This document shows positions 16,501-24,248 of a DNA stretch of 36,447 nt, in pieces; positions within the stretch are counted from its first letter, which is position 1; each line of letters begins with the position of its first letter. The stretch covers positions 1 to 36,447 of the forward strand of contig NZ_JABURL010000037.1 in NCBI RefSeq assembly GCF_014762705.1. Direction: 5' to 3'. The position numbers were made by a program, and so were the translations under genes. The DNA is from Cyclobacterium sp. (GTDB taxonomy: Bacteria; Bacteroidota; Bacteroidia; Cytophagales; Cyclobacteriaceae). The notes under the pieces are model-generated. The model had not been told where the DNA came from. It searched no databases and saw only the letters and a list, made by a program, of their open reading frames with translations.

Positions 16501-16646
16501 TTGTAGGCCAATGAAGGCACAGGACTTGGATCTGAATAGGGATAGGTGGTAAAGGTAGTGGGCTCCTGGGATACCTGTGCTTGCTGCCCCCAGCATAACT
16601 GAGCGAACAGCAGGCCCATCACTGCAAAGCTATAGTTTATTTTCAT
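13530..16646 (-). CDS. Large exported DUF5107-TPR protein
   Basis: The 1038-residue protein has a signal peptide (MKINYSFAVMGLLFAQLCWG). Residues about 40-350 form the DUF5107 domain, a carbohydrate-related beta-sandwich fold with EYLKVTIMPEIGGRVWGAVE near the start, which resembles galactose-mutarotase-like folds. From about residue 460 to 1000 there are tandem TPR helices, for example AQANIDYAELLFRYGRYEEALEQI-type and YAQKALDFNVHNIMALQ repeats. Such proteins are frequent in Bacteroidota, often near glycan-utilisation genes, and may bind or act on glycosides; no catalytic residue can be named here. It is transcribed alone on the minus strand and converges with the serine deaminase. Confidence 0.87.
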   Translation of the reverse strand: MKINYSFAVMGLLFAQLCWGQQAQVSQEPTTFTTYPYSDPSPVPSLAYKPDIYPYFKFEGYSKDPTKKEWNLITLENEYLKVTIMPEIGGRVWGAVEKSTGKDFIYENEVVKFRNIAMRGPWTSGGIEFNFGIIGHAPSTASPVDYITYENEDGSLTCVVGTIDLPSRTQWRVKINLPRDKAYFETEGIWYNPQPLRQPYYNWMTAAAHVGDDQEFFYPGHIALQHSGALMDWPMQEGKKVSLYANNAFGSSKSHHMAGSFQNHFGGYFHEQGYGFGHFSSYDDMPGKKLWLWALSRSGGIWEDLLTDENGQYMEFQAGRMLNQFSPSSRQPSPLTKAGFAPYTIDRWTDYWFPVKQTGGISAVNRSGVFHVTMANQTLALSFNPFETIEEELEVYINGELAQTILLEGQPMDVLRHELKTNKPLEKLELVLGSEKVYSWAKEDPMKLNRSFDKEGAAPLSEIGKLYYSARQDYYSRAYPEAQAKYEELLSKDAAHPQANIDYAELLFRYGRYEEALEQIAQPLATDFFDPQANFVAGGIYLALGQAIDALEAYGWAARSMEFRSSAYTAMAEIHLAEKNLEQAANYAQKALDFNVHNIMALQVLAVKHRLSGEKQQAREVLKKLWDIDPLNHFIRFEKYLNDTKPQALEEFHALINNEFPYQTHLELAATYLRYKQKGDALQVLQQSPDHALVDLWKAFLDEQGKESAMEAMLDKSIAFVLPYRKETLDMLKSAQEERPHWKLDYYLALNLMAFNEKEQAAALLTGIGEKADEAVFYLNRPLLLDETGTTTDPLADLKKALEMDPSQWRHWQQLASYQAEIGQDQEVLSLLKEAVRKFSGNYVLEMDYIRALNRQGQYKKAMDLLGKIHVLPYEGAGEGRALFETVYLNAALEDMQGSKWKAARSKLEKSLEWPENLGVGKPFNTNETMQDYLLGLVAKAQKQQEMYRTKMQSVIDATENMYHNRPEQLLALFALEEMGKSTEASARWEKIKSEGNEEVVGFIGRFYGDSRQPAESGTQNTRQQLLEKVAKVSQKLQ

Positions 16647-17011
16647 GGAGTTTCGGATGAGTTCAGATTTGAATGTAGCAAAAATCTCTTTAAAATTCCC
16701 CGGTAATTATAAAAATGGCGGCTTAAAGTGACCAATAGCAGATTTTATCCAACAGCAAAAAGAAACAGGAGCAGATCTTCCATTTGCAGCGTTAGGGTTA
16801 CAGGATGACTCAAGTTGAATTATAAAAAGGGCCTCTCAATAAATTCCATTACCAACAATTGGTAATAAATCTAAAACGGCAAACTTGAACAATAAATACT
16901 GTCCAAGACCGGTAAGAAAAAAAATGAATTCTAGCTTGAAAAAATAAAAGGGGTATTTAAACCCCTTTTTAACTCCATTTGAATAATGATTGAATCAGGA
17001 AATGTCAGCTA
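16647..17011. other. Spacer between the DUF5107 and DUF4168 genes
   Basis: The 365-base spacer holds the upstream region of the DUF5107 gene and, at its far end, the DUF4168 terminator. I see no further gene or RNA. An AT-rich stretch around 16670-16720 could hold the promoter for the DUF5107 gene. Confidence 0.5.
16946..16969 (-). terminator. Intrinsic terminator after the DUF4168 gene
   Basis: AAAAGGGGT (16946-16954) pairs perfectly with ACCCCTTTT (16961-16969) around a 6-base loop. On the minus strand it starts 43 bases after the DUF4168 stop and is followed by a T-rich run. The stem itself ends in T on both strands, so it may work in both directions. Confidence 0.85.
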
Positions 17012-17488
17012 CTATTGGTTTTCAAGCTCTTCCATTTTGGCATCTACCTTTTCCTTCACTTTAGGACTCTGGTTGTAGGCGATGGACATTTCCTGGAATT
17101 TCTTGATTTCCATACCATTATCCGTGATATGTTTTTGTAACTTTTGCTGGCTCTCCTGCTGTACCTTCATGATCTCCTGACCGGCCTCGTTAAAGGTGGC
17201 TATTTCTTCAGGATCATCGGTGGCATCCATGATGTTGCCTTGTCGCTGAGCTTGCATTAATTCCTGAAATCTGGGAACTTCCATTCCCTTATCTTCCAAG
17301 ATACCAACCATTTTGGTTTCCACTTCTGCCTGCATGGGAGCAAGAGATTGATTGATGCTGACAAACTGTTCGTATTCTTCATCCGTAAAATTGTCATTAA
17401 CCTGTTGCTGTGCCACGGTTGCAAAGGCAAAGCAGGCGGAAAACAATATGGAAAAAAGAGATGCATTAAATAGTTTTGAATACGTCAT
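17012..17488 (-). CDS. Exported DUF4168 protein
   Basis: The 158-residue protein has a signal peptide (LFSILFSACFAFATVAQ) followed by a DUF4168-type helical domain: FTDEEYEQFVSINQSLAPMQ, then KHITDNGMEIKKFQEMSIAY and a final helix. These are small periplasmic proteins of unknown function, rich in Gln, Glu and Lys. It is monocistronic with a good terminator and divergent from the ArsC-like gene. Confidence 0.85.
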   Translation of the reverse strand: MTYSKLFNASLFSILFSACFAFATVAQQQVNDNFTDEEYEQFVSINQSLAPMQAEVETKMVGILEDKGMEVPRFQELMQAQRQGNIMDATDDPEEIATFNEAGQEIMKVQQESQQKLQKHITDNGMEIKKFQEMSIAYNQSPKVKEKVDAKMEELENQ

Positions 17489-17595
17489 GATTTGGTTTAC
17501 TTTGTTACTGTAATTGATTTTCGAATATAAAGTTGCAATAAACGTTCCAAAATTATAAAATTTCCCTGTTAAAATTCGTTAAGTAGGAAAAAAAG

Positions 17596-17946
17596 ATGAA
17601 AACCAAGATTTACGGCATAAAAAACTGCAACACGATGAAGAAAACCTTTGCCCTTTTCGAAGAGGCAGGCAAACCTTACGAATTTGTAGACTATAAGAAA
17701 CAAAAACCCGATACCGCTTTGTTGGGGAAGTTTATTGATGAACTGGGATTGGAACAGGTTGTCAATAAGCGGGGGACAACCTTCAGGAAACTGGACGATG
17801 AGACAAAATCCGCAGCGGAAAGCAAGGCTACTGCCATCCCTTTATTGCAAGAAAAAAGCAGCATGATCAAAAGACCCATATTGGTTTTTGAAGATGGAAG
17901 CATGCAGGCCGGGCTGGATGAAGCTTCGATCAAAAGTAAGATTTGA
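17596..17946 (+). CDS. ArsC/Spx-family thioredoxin-fold protein (YffB type)
   Basis: The 116-residue protein belongs to the ArsC/Spx/YffB family: a YGIKNCNTMKKTFALFEEAG start with one N-terminal Cys11, then FVDYKKQKPD, VNKRGTTFRKL and IKRPILVFEDG, all family landmarks. The single Cys without a second CxxC Cys fits YffB-type proteins (glutathione-dependent reductase-like) better than Spx, which has CxxC. Its substrate is unknown. It lies 107 bases from the divergent DUF4168 start and ends 10 bases before the convergent phosphoesterase stop. Confidence 0.88.
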   Translation: MKTKIYGIKNCNTMKKTFALFEEAGKPYEFVDYKKQKPDTALLGKFIDELGLEQVVNKRGTTFRKLDDETKSAAESKATAIPLLQEKSSMIKRPILVFEDGSMQAGLDEASIKSKI

Positions 17947-17955
17947 CAATAGCAT

Positions 17956-18987
17956 TTAGCCATTGAATTTCTTATGGTCTGCGGTTTTCATGGGTAAAAA
18001 GTCAATTTCCAGGTAACCACCGGCGGCATTGGGCTGGGTGAGAAATTGTGGGGTGCTATTGAGCCAGTCGACCGTTTGCCTGTGAATATGTCCGGCAAAA
18101 ATACCGAGCAGGTTTTCTGCCCCAAAAACCTCCTTGTGAAAATCCATGGTGGTTTGGCTATGGCCTTTTTCCGGCCATCTTTGTCTGCGTTCCAGTTCAA
18201 AATTCTTGTCATTTGCTGCTTTGTATTCAGGATGACCACAGCCATATCCCAGGCTTCGGCCAGGTGCATAAAGGGGAATGTGCATCATCAGTACCATAGG
18301 CAGGCCTTTTTTTAATTCTTGTTTGAAAAAATTAAGTTGTTCGGGTAAAATTTCATAATAGCTGTTGTCAATATTGACCACATTAATGCCTTTCACCATT
18401 TCAGCATACATTAAGGGGTCATTGCCTTTGTAAAGGGGCAGCAAGCGTTTTTCTATCCATGTATTTCTGAGTTCGTGCAGGCTTCCTTCCATGCCCTCGT
18501 AGTGCCAGTCATGGTTGCCACTGGAATAAAAGTAGGGGATATTCAGTTTGTTGAGCTTTTCATATGCCCATTCAATGGCGGCCTCAGAAGGGAAACTGAA
18601 TAAATCTCCGGTCAGGGTAATGGCATCCGCCCCCGCTTCCCGGGCCAGATTCAGTGTTTGCTCAAAGGCTTCTTCAGGATGCGTAGTTTCTCCGGTAAGG
18701 AAATGGCGCGTCTCATTGTATGCTTTGGCCATTCGACCACTGAATTGCCGGTAAGGAGCACCTCTTTCATCGTCCCGCCAAAGATGGGTGTCTGTGATGT
18801 GCATGATTTTTACTGACTGCTTCAGCTGCGGTACATGGTATTCAATTTTATAGTCATTGATGCCTACGGCAAAGGGCTGTTTTTTATAGTTCACCCCTCT
18901 ACCCTCAGCCTGTACACCTTCATGGATGCCCAGTCCAATGCCTGCGGAAAGCGCTCCTGCTTTTTGAAAGAAATGTCTTCTTTTCAT
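17956..18987 (-). CDS. Exported calcineurin-like metallophosphoesterase
   Basis: The 343-residue protein begins with a twin-Arg-like leader (MKRRHFFQKAGALSAG), so Tat export is possible. The metallophosphoesterase motifs are ordered: HITDTHLW (Asp66, His68), LTGDLFS, SSGNHDWH, MMHIPLY and FAGHIHRQ. They bind two metal ions and hydrolyse phosphoesters, but the natural substrate is unknown. It starts 9 bases after the stop of the amidohydrolase gene, so the two form an operon and may act on the same envelope compound. Confidence 0.9.
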   Translation of the reverse strand: MKRRHFFQKAGALSAGIGLGIHEGVQAEGRGVNYKKQPFAVGINDYKIEYHVPQLKQSVKIMHITDTHLWRDDERGAPYRQFSGRMAKAYNETRHFLTGETTHPEEAFEQTLNLAREAGADAITLTGDLFSFPSEAAIEWAYEKLNKLNIPYFYSSGNHDWHYEGMEGSLHELRNTWIEKRLLPLYKGNDPLMYAEMVKGINVVNIDNSYYEILPEQLNFFKQELKKGLPMVLMMHIPLYAPGRSLGYGCGHPEYKAANDKNFELERRQRWPEKGHSQTTMDFHKEVFGAENLLGIFAGHIHRQTVDWLNSTPQFLTQPNAAGGYLEIDFLPMKTADHKKFNG

Positions 18988-18996
18988 GGTCTATTT

Positions 18997-20250
18997 TTAT
19001 TCATCCCATAGGGGAGCGGTGAGGCCGTTCAGGTCCCAAACAACCTTCCCGGCTTTAATGGTGAGTTCGTTTTCAATTTTGTGCTTTCCTATCATTTTTC
19101 CTTCTCCGGTTTTCTCGGTAAAACCAAAATTGCCCTCAAGAACATTTAAAATGGCAATGTCTGCTTCAGCACCGACACTTAGATGTCCGAATTCCGGCCT
19201 GTTGATGACCTGGGCGGGTGTCCAGGTAGAGGCGGTAACCACTTCATTCAGGTTCATGCCCATGTTCAGGAATTTGGACATTACGTTGTTCATGTTTTTC
19301 ATGCCACTCATGATACTGCTCATGTGGCTGTCGGTACTGATGGTGTTGGGTTTTAATCCTTGCTCCATGGCGGGAATAGCATGTTTGAAGGCAAAACTAG
19401 AACCTCCATGGCCTACATCGTAGACAATGCCCCTTTCCTGAGCGGCTTTGACAAAAGGCCTGAGGTTGCCTCCTAAATCGACGATAGCCTCTCTGCCAAA
19501 GCCTCCCCCACCAAATATGTGGGTATAAATATCTCCGGGCCTTAGTTTTTCCATAAACAAGGTTTCCAGGGAAAGGGGAGGGTTGGCTCCCCCGAAATCC
19601 ACCATGACGGGAATGTTGGCCATTTTCCCGGCTTCCACCAGGCGATCAATCTGTTCCCACTGATGGCCGGAATAATGGGCTACTTTGATGCCTACGATAT
19701 GATCTGCATATTGTCGGGCTACCATGGCAGTCATTTTGGGATCCATATCATTCAGGTTTTGCTCATAAGGCGACCCTTTCATGCCATGGCCCACAATATT
19801 GAGCATGGCCAATACCCGGGTCCGGACCCGGTCGATCACCTGCTCTTTAAATTGTCTGAAATTTCTCCATCCGGACCCTCCGGTATCCACCACGGTAGTC
19901 ACGCCATAGGGAAAAGTAAATCCATCGGGATGAAGGGAATTGTAGCCATTGCTGTATTGTCCGTAGGGGTCTAATCCGTAAAAATTATGGGTATGGATAT
20001 CCACCAGCCCCGGGCAAACATACAAGCCGCTGGCATTGATCACCTGGCCGGCCAATTCAGAAGCTATGTTTTTCTGGACCAGAGCGACCTGCTCCCCTTT
20101 AATGGCGATATCCATGGGTTCATCAATGTTATTTTTGGGGTCCATTAAATGGCCCCCTTTGATCAGGATATCATATTGCTGGGCAGCTAAAGGTAGGGTA
20201 AAGGCATAGATTAGTATAGGCAGAAGGCTGAATTTCAGCCAAAGGCTCAT
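18997..20250 (-). CDS. Exported amidohydrolase/deacetylase-family metallohydrolase
   Basis: The protein of about 417 residues has a signal peptide (FSLLPILIYAFTLPLAAQQ) from ATG 20250; ATG 20295 would add 15 residues. The amidohydrolase fold is shown by YDILIKGGHLMDP, the metal pair in GLVDIHTHN, IVGIKVAHYSG (candidate carboxylated Lys), YTHIFGGGGF, the STDSH segment and LSVGAEADIAIL at the end. This fits the EF_0837/AHA_3915-type deacetylase group related to dihydroorotase; such enzymes are usually cytoplasmic, whereas this one is exported. It is first gene of an operon with the metallophosphoesterase. The substrate is unknown, probably an amide or N-acyl compound. Confidence 0.85.
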   Translation of the reverse strand: MSLWLKFSLLPILIYAFTLPLAAQQYDILIKGGHLMDPKNNIDEPMDIAIKGEQVALVQKNIASELAGQVINASGLYVCPGLVDIHTHNFYGLDPYGQYSNGYNSLHPDGFTFPYGVTTVVDTGGSGWRNFRQFKEQVIDRVRTRVLAMLNIVGHGMKGSPYEQNLNDMDPKMTAMVARQYADHIVGIKVAHYSGHQWEQIDRLVEAGKMANIPVMVDFGGANPPLSLETLFMEKLRPGDIYTHIFGGGGFGREAIVDLGGNLRPFVKAAQERGIVYDVGHGGSSFAFKHAIPAMEQGLKPNTISTDSHMSSIMSGMKNMNNVMSKFLNMGMNLNEVVTASTWTPAQVINRPEFGHLSVGAEADIAILNVLEGNFGFTEKTGEGKMIGKHKIENELTIKAGKVVWDLNGLTAPLWDE

Positions 20251-20430
20251 GCGGTTTTTTATTGAAACAAAGGGATTGTGGCTGGGCGAAATCATAAGTA
20301 TTTTAATTTTTTAATTAAATTAAAAATTTGTCCGGCCAGTTGCAAGTTTTTTATGTTGATTGGCTGATAGCTGACAAAACGTGCTTTTTAAAAGGAAGGA
20401 AAAATTCATTTGGTTTCCTTTTTATTCGGG

Positions 20431-20460
20431 TAAAAAAAAAGGGAGATGCTTATCCCCCTT
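20431..20460 (-). terminator. Intrinsic terminator of the leuA-like gene
   Basis: On the minus strand AGGGGGAT, loop AAGC, ATCTCCCT (plus-strand 20459 back to 20440) forms an 8-bp stem with one G-T pair, directly followed by nine T. It lies about 11 bases after the stop at 20471. Confidence 0.9.
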
Positions 20461-20470
20461 GATGAATTGT

Positions 20471-21643
20471 TCAGACCTCCTGATGTTGATTGATTCCCGC
20501 TTCAGCTATGATTTCGTGAATGTCCGTATCCAGGATTTCCTTTTTGACATCAGCATGGTCCAGAAAAATATGGTAAACCTTGTCCAGTTCCAGTTTGGTC
20601 AGGTTGTATCCTATTTTATGGGCGCGGTAAGCCAATGCAGCTCTGCCAGACCGGGCAGTAAGCACAATCATGGATTCATCCACACCCACTTCCAGGGGGT
20701 CGATGATCTCATAGGTTTCCCTGTTTTTGATCACCCCATCCTGGTGGATTCCGGAAGAGTGGGCAAAGGCATTGGTACCTACAATGGCTTTATTGGGTTG
20801 TACCAGCATACCCATCCTTTCTGCAACCAAACGGCTAATCGGATTCAGTAGTTTGGCATTGATACGATTGTGGACATTTAACCTTGGATGTTGTTTCATG
20901 ATCATGGCTACTTCTTCCAGAGAAGTATTTCCTGCCCTTTCACCGATACCGTTGATGGTACATTCGATTTGCCTGGCACCATTCATCACAGCTGAAATAG
21001 AATTGGCGGTAGCCAAACCCAGATCGTTGTGGCAATGAGCGGAAATGATGACGTTTTCTATTCCTTTGACATGATCGCAGAGGTATTTTATTTTGGCACC
21101 ATATTCATCGGGTAAACAATAGCCAGTGGTATCCGGAATATTTAAAACGGTGGCACCGGCCTTGATCGCTGCTTCACACACCCTTGCCAGGTACTCATTT
21201 TCTGTCCGGCCGGCATCCTCGGCATAAAATTCCACGTCTTCCACATATTTTTTGGCATGGGCCACTGCTTCAGCAGCCCATTCCAGAATACGCTCTCTGT
21301 TGCTCTTGAATTTATATTTGATATGGGAATCAGAGGTGCCGATTCCTGTATGTATTCTTGGTCTTTTGGCATACCTTAGGGCCTCGGCCGCTGTTTCAAT
21401 ATCATTTTTCACCCCCCGGGAGAGGCCGCAAACAATGGGTTCGGTTACATTTTTCGATATTTCTACCACCGATTTGAAATCCCCGGGGCTGGAGATGGGA
21501 AAACCCGCTTCGATCACATCTACTCCCAAAGCCTCCAGACGTTGGGCGATTTCGACCTTTTGTGGGGTGTTTAATTTACATCCGGGTACTTGTTCTCCGT
21601 CCCTTAAGGTAGTGTCAAAGATCAATACGTGATTGTCATCCAT
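20471..21643 (-). CDS. leuA: 2-isopropylmalate synthase, short form
   Basis: It condenses acetyl-CoA with 2-oxoisovalerate, the committed step of leucine synthesis. From ATG 21643 it has 390 residues; the open frame runs back to TTG 21670. The catalytic barrel is complete: [64 protein letters not shown] and [10 protein letters not shown]. It stops about 110-120 residues short of the usual ~510-residue enzyme, so the C-terminal leucine-binding (LeuA dimer) domain is absent, which suggests no classical leucine feedback control. No leuBCD lie nearby. A citramalate or homocitrate synthase is possible by family, but the sequence reads best as isopropylmalate synthase. Confidence 0.85.
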   Translation of the reverse strand: MDDNHVLIFDTTLRDGEQVPGCKLNTPQKVEIAQRLEALGVDVIEAGFPISSPGDFKSVVEISKNVTEPIVCGLSRGVKNDIETAAEALRYAKRPRIHTGIGTSDSHIKYKFKSNRERILEWAAEAVAHAKKYVEDVEFYAEDAGRTENEYLARVCEAAIKAGATVLNIPDTTGYCLPDEYGAKIKYLCDHVKGIENVIISAHCHNDLGLATANSISAVMNGARQIECTINGIGERAGNTSLEEVAMIMKQHPRLNVHNRINAKLLNPISRLVAERMGMLVQPNKAIVGTNAFAHSSGIHQDGVIKNRETYEIIDPLEVGVDESMIVLTARSGRAALAYRAHKIGYNLTKLELDKVYHIFLDHADVKKEILDTDIHEIIAEAGINQHQEV

Positions 21644-21783
21644 GCTCGTTTTGTTTTTATTAAAAACCAATGTAAAACCTTAGTGTGGGCATTGAAATTC
21701 GATTAACTTTATATGTCCGATACCTGAATAGTATAGAAACATTATAAAACACTGTAAATCAAATAAATAGAATATATTTATAT

Positions 21784-23343
21784 ATGATATCCAATTTTAG
21801 AAAAGATTTTCTCTTTGATTTGATTAGCAGCTTGTCCCCTTCTGAAAAGCGGAGTTTCAAGTTGTATGCCAAACGGCTTTCCTCTAATCAGGATGCCAAA
21901 TTCCTGATACTTTTTGATGTGCTGGATAAAATGGATGAATATGATGAAGCCCTGCTGTTAAAAAAAGCACCCGTAGGCAAAAAGCAGTTGTCGAACATGA
22001 AGGGGCATTTGTACCAGCAGGTGCTTACCTCCCTTCGGCTCTTGTATGCAGACCGCAATGTAGAACTCCAGCTGAATGAACAGATTGATTTTGGCAGGAT
22101 TTTGTTTAACAAGGGTTTGTACATGCAAAGCCTGAAGGTTTTGGATAAAGCAAAGCATGTGGCAGGGCAGTATGGGCTGGATACCGTGATGCTTCGTGTG
22201 GTGGAGATGGAAAAGGTGATCGAATCCCAGCACATTACCAGAAGTATAAGAAACAGGGCAGAACTCCTTGGGCAGGAATCATCGGAACTTTCTCACCGGG
22301 TAGATCTGAAAAATCGCTTTTCCAGCCTTTCTCTTCAATTGTACGGCATATATTTGAAAACAGGGTACATCAAGGACAAAGAGGGGAGACGGAAACTGGA
22401 AAATTTTTACCAAAGCAATATGCCTGATTACACACTTGCTGATCTGGGCTTTTACGAGAAAATGTACCTTTTTCAGGCCCAGGTGTGGTATTTTCATATT
22501 ATCCAGGATTTCCCGCTTTGCTACAGGGCAGCACAGCATTGGGTGGATTTGTTCCATCAGTCCCCACACATGATCCGGGTGGCCACCGGCAATTACCTAA
22601 AGGCTTATCACTACCTGCTGGATACCCTTTTTTATTTGGGTTACTACGGTCGGTTTTCGGAAGTGTTGGATGAATTCAGGGCAAGCCTGAAGCAAGGTGA
22701 TTTTGTGATGGATGACAACAGCCGGATTCTGGCATTTTTATACCTTTATTCCAACCTGCTCAACATTCATTTTTTAAAGGGGGAATTTTCAGAGGGCGTT
22801 AAGCAATTGGTGCCGGTTCTGATGAAGGAGATGCAGCCTATTAAAAATAAGTTGGATATTCACCACCTGATGGTTTTGCACTATAAAGTAGCCTGTCTAT
22901 ATTTTGGCCATGGGGACAATGAAAGGGCCATTTTTTACCTGGATCAGGTTATTGAAAACAATCAGGATGGCCTGCGGGAAGACCTGCAATGTTTTGCCCA
23001 TATCCTGAAGTTAATCGCCAGTTATGAGGCAGGTCTGGATGAGAAGCTTGATGGGCAGATTCGAAATGTGTATCGGTTTTTGATCAAGATGGATGACTTG
23101 CACCAGGTTCAGAAAGAAATGATGCGTTTTGTCAGAAAGCTAAGCCGGATTTACGACCATGAGCTCAAAGGTGCATTTATTGACCTGAGGGAAAAGCTCA
23201 AAATTTATGAAAACCACCCCTTTGAAAAACGGGCTTTTTTATACCTGGATATCATTTCCTGGCTGGAAAGCAAAATCGAGAACATACCTGTTCAGCAGGT
23301 CATCCGGCAAAAATTCCTGGAAAAATCCCGTTTCGAAAAATGA
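21784..23343 (+). CDS. Large helical protein of unknown function
   Basis: The 519-residue protein is predicted helical throughout, with no signal peptide or membrane segment. It is rich in Leu, Phe, Tyr and Lys. TPR-like helix pairs can be suspected (FNKGLYMQSLKVLDKAKHVA; FGHGDNERAIFYLDQVIENN), but no clear consensus holds. It starts FRKDFLFDLISSLSPSEKRS and ends in a basic helix. Similar conserved hypothetical proteins are known to me only as unnamed Bacteroidota proteins. It is divergent from leuA and shares an AT-rich spacer of about 140 bases with it. The gene is real; no function is assigned. Confidence 0.78.
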   Translation: MISNFRKDFLFDLISSLSPSEKRSFKLYAKRLSSNQDAKFLILFDVLDKMDEYDEALLLKKAPVGKKQLSNMKGHLYQQVLTSLRLLYADRNVELQLNEQIDFGRILFNKGLYMQSLKVLDKAKHVAGQYGLDTVMLRVVEMEKVIESQHITRSIRNRAELLGQESSELSHRVDLKNRFSSLSLQLYGIYLKTGYIKDKEGRRKLENFYQSNMPDYTLADLGFYEKMYLFQAQVWYFHIIQDFPLCYRAAQHWVDLFHQSPHMIRVATGNYLKAYHYLLDTLFYLGYYGRFSEVLDEFRASLKQGDFVMDDNSRILAFLYLYSNLLNIHFLKGEFSEGVKQLVPVLMKEMQPIKNKLDIHHLMVLHYKVACLYFGHGDNERAIFYLDQVIENNQDGLREDLQCFAHILKLIASYEAGLDEKLDGQIRNVYRFLIKMDDLHQVQKEMMRFVRKLSRIYDHELKGAFIDLREKLKIYENHPFEKRAFLYLDIISWLESKIENIPVQQVIRQKFLEKSRFEK

Positions 23344-23361
23344 ATTGGAATTGGATTGTAT

Positions 23362-23405
23362 AAAAAAATAAAAGCTGCCAGAGAAGTCATTTCCATGGCA
23401 GCTTT
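23362..23405 (-). terminator. Intrinsic terminator of the pdxA-yceD-rpmF unit
   Basis: AAAGCTGCCA (23371-23380) pairs perfectly with TGGCAGCTTT (23396-23405) around a 15-base loop. On the minus strand it begins 19 bases after the rpmF stop and is followed by TTTATTTTTTT. It also lies between two convergent transcripts and may stop both. Confidence 0.88.
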
Positions 23406-23423
23406 GAATTGAACCTGTATCAA

Positions 23424-23615
23424 TCAGGCCAAAACCTCTTTTTCAATGATCACCTGGCCTTTGTAATATAATTTACCATCTAACCAAAATGCCCTGTGGG
23501 GCAGGTGAAACTCACCGGTTGTGGGGCATTGAGCCAGTCCAGGAGCATTTAATTTATAATGTGTCCTTCTTTTGTCTCGTCTTGTTTTGGAAATTTTCCT
23601 TTTAGGATGTGCCAT
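23424..23615 (-). CDS. rpmF: 50S ribosomal protein L32
   Basis: This 63-residue ribosomal protein starts [20 protein letters not shown], the L32 signature, and ends KGQVIIEKE. Only one Cys is present (QCPTTGE), so this is the form without the zinc-binding cysteine pairs. It lies 18 bases after yceD, the conserved yceD-rpmF pair. Confidence 0.97.
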   Translation of the reverse strand: MAHPKRKISKTRRDKRRTHYKLNAPGLAQCPTTGEFHLPHRAFWLDGKLYYKGQVIIEKEVLA

Positions 23616-23633
23616 ATCTATGTGATTTTTAGA

Positions 23634-24182
23634 TTATTCGTTATTTTTTAATTTTTTCAAAGCCTCCCAAAACGGGTTTTGGCCGGCCATATCGTCTTCT
23701 TTTTCTGCTTCGTTTCCAGCTGCGTATACAATCCAACCGTCATCGTCCGCTGATTCATCTTCTTCGGTCCTGTGGTCAGGATGGATCTTCTTCGCCGGAA
23801 TGGCCAGCAGGATAAATTCATATATCAACTGTGCCACGTTAATACTCGGCGTATCTGGAGTAATCTGGAAAACCTCTTCATTGATTTCCTTTTCTTCCAT
23901 ACCGTATTTGTAAAGTATTTTATTCTTTACATCCAGGGCATGTTCAAACTTTTCCAGGCTGCGGTCACAGGTGAGACCTACCGTACCTGCAATGGAAAAA
24001 TCCGCTTCGATAAGATTGGTTTTTCTATCCAGGCACACATCAACTTTAAGGTCAATTTGGTGAACCACATCTTTGATTTTTTCAAAGTGATCCAAAAACT
24101 CCCTGCCGATCTCAAAATTGAAATGATGCTCCCCCTCTTTCAATCGGATGATGTCGATATCGAATTTCCTTATGAATTTCAT
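23634..24182 (-). CDS. YceD/DUF177 protein, L32-associated
   Basis: The 182-residue protein matches DUF177 (YceD): the conserved stretch SIAGTVGLTCDRSLEKFEH around residues 68-86, with its Cys, and an acidic C-terminal tail (ETAEEDESADDDGW-type) are visible. YceD proteins are encoded immediately upstream of rpmF in many bacteria and have been linked to rRNA and ribosome maturation, which the spacing here supports. It follows pdxA by 66 bases. Confidence 0.9.
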   Translation of the reverse strand: MKFIRKFDIDIIRLKEGEHHFNFEIGREFLDHFEKIKDVVHQIDLKVDVCLDRKTNLIEADFSIAGTVGLTCDRSLEKFEHALDVKNKILYKYGMEEKEINEEVFQITPDTPSINVAQLIYEFILLAIPAKKIHPDHRTEEDESADDDGWIVYAAGNEAEKEDDMAGQNPFWEALKKLKNNE

Positions 24183-24248
24183 CTTCTGATTTAAGACCGC
24201 AAATTTAGATAATAATTTCTGATTAATAAAGTTCAGGCAAAATTAATT

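Noticed and set aside
17956-20250. Reading the phosphoesterase/amidohydrolase pair as a known nucleotide or pyrimidine pathway
   Set aside because: Both are exported and no other pathway gene is adjacent, so only family-level names are given.
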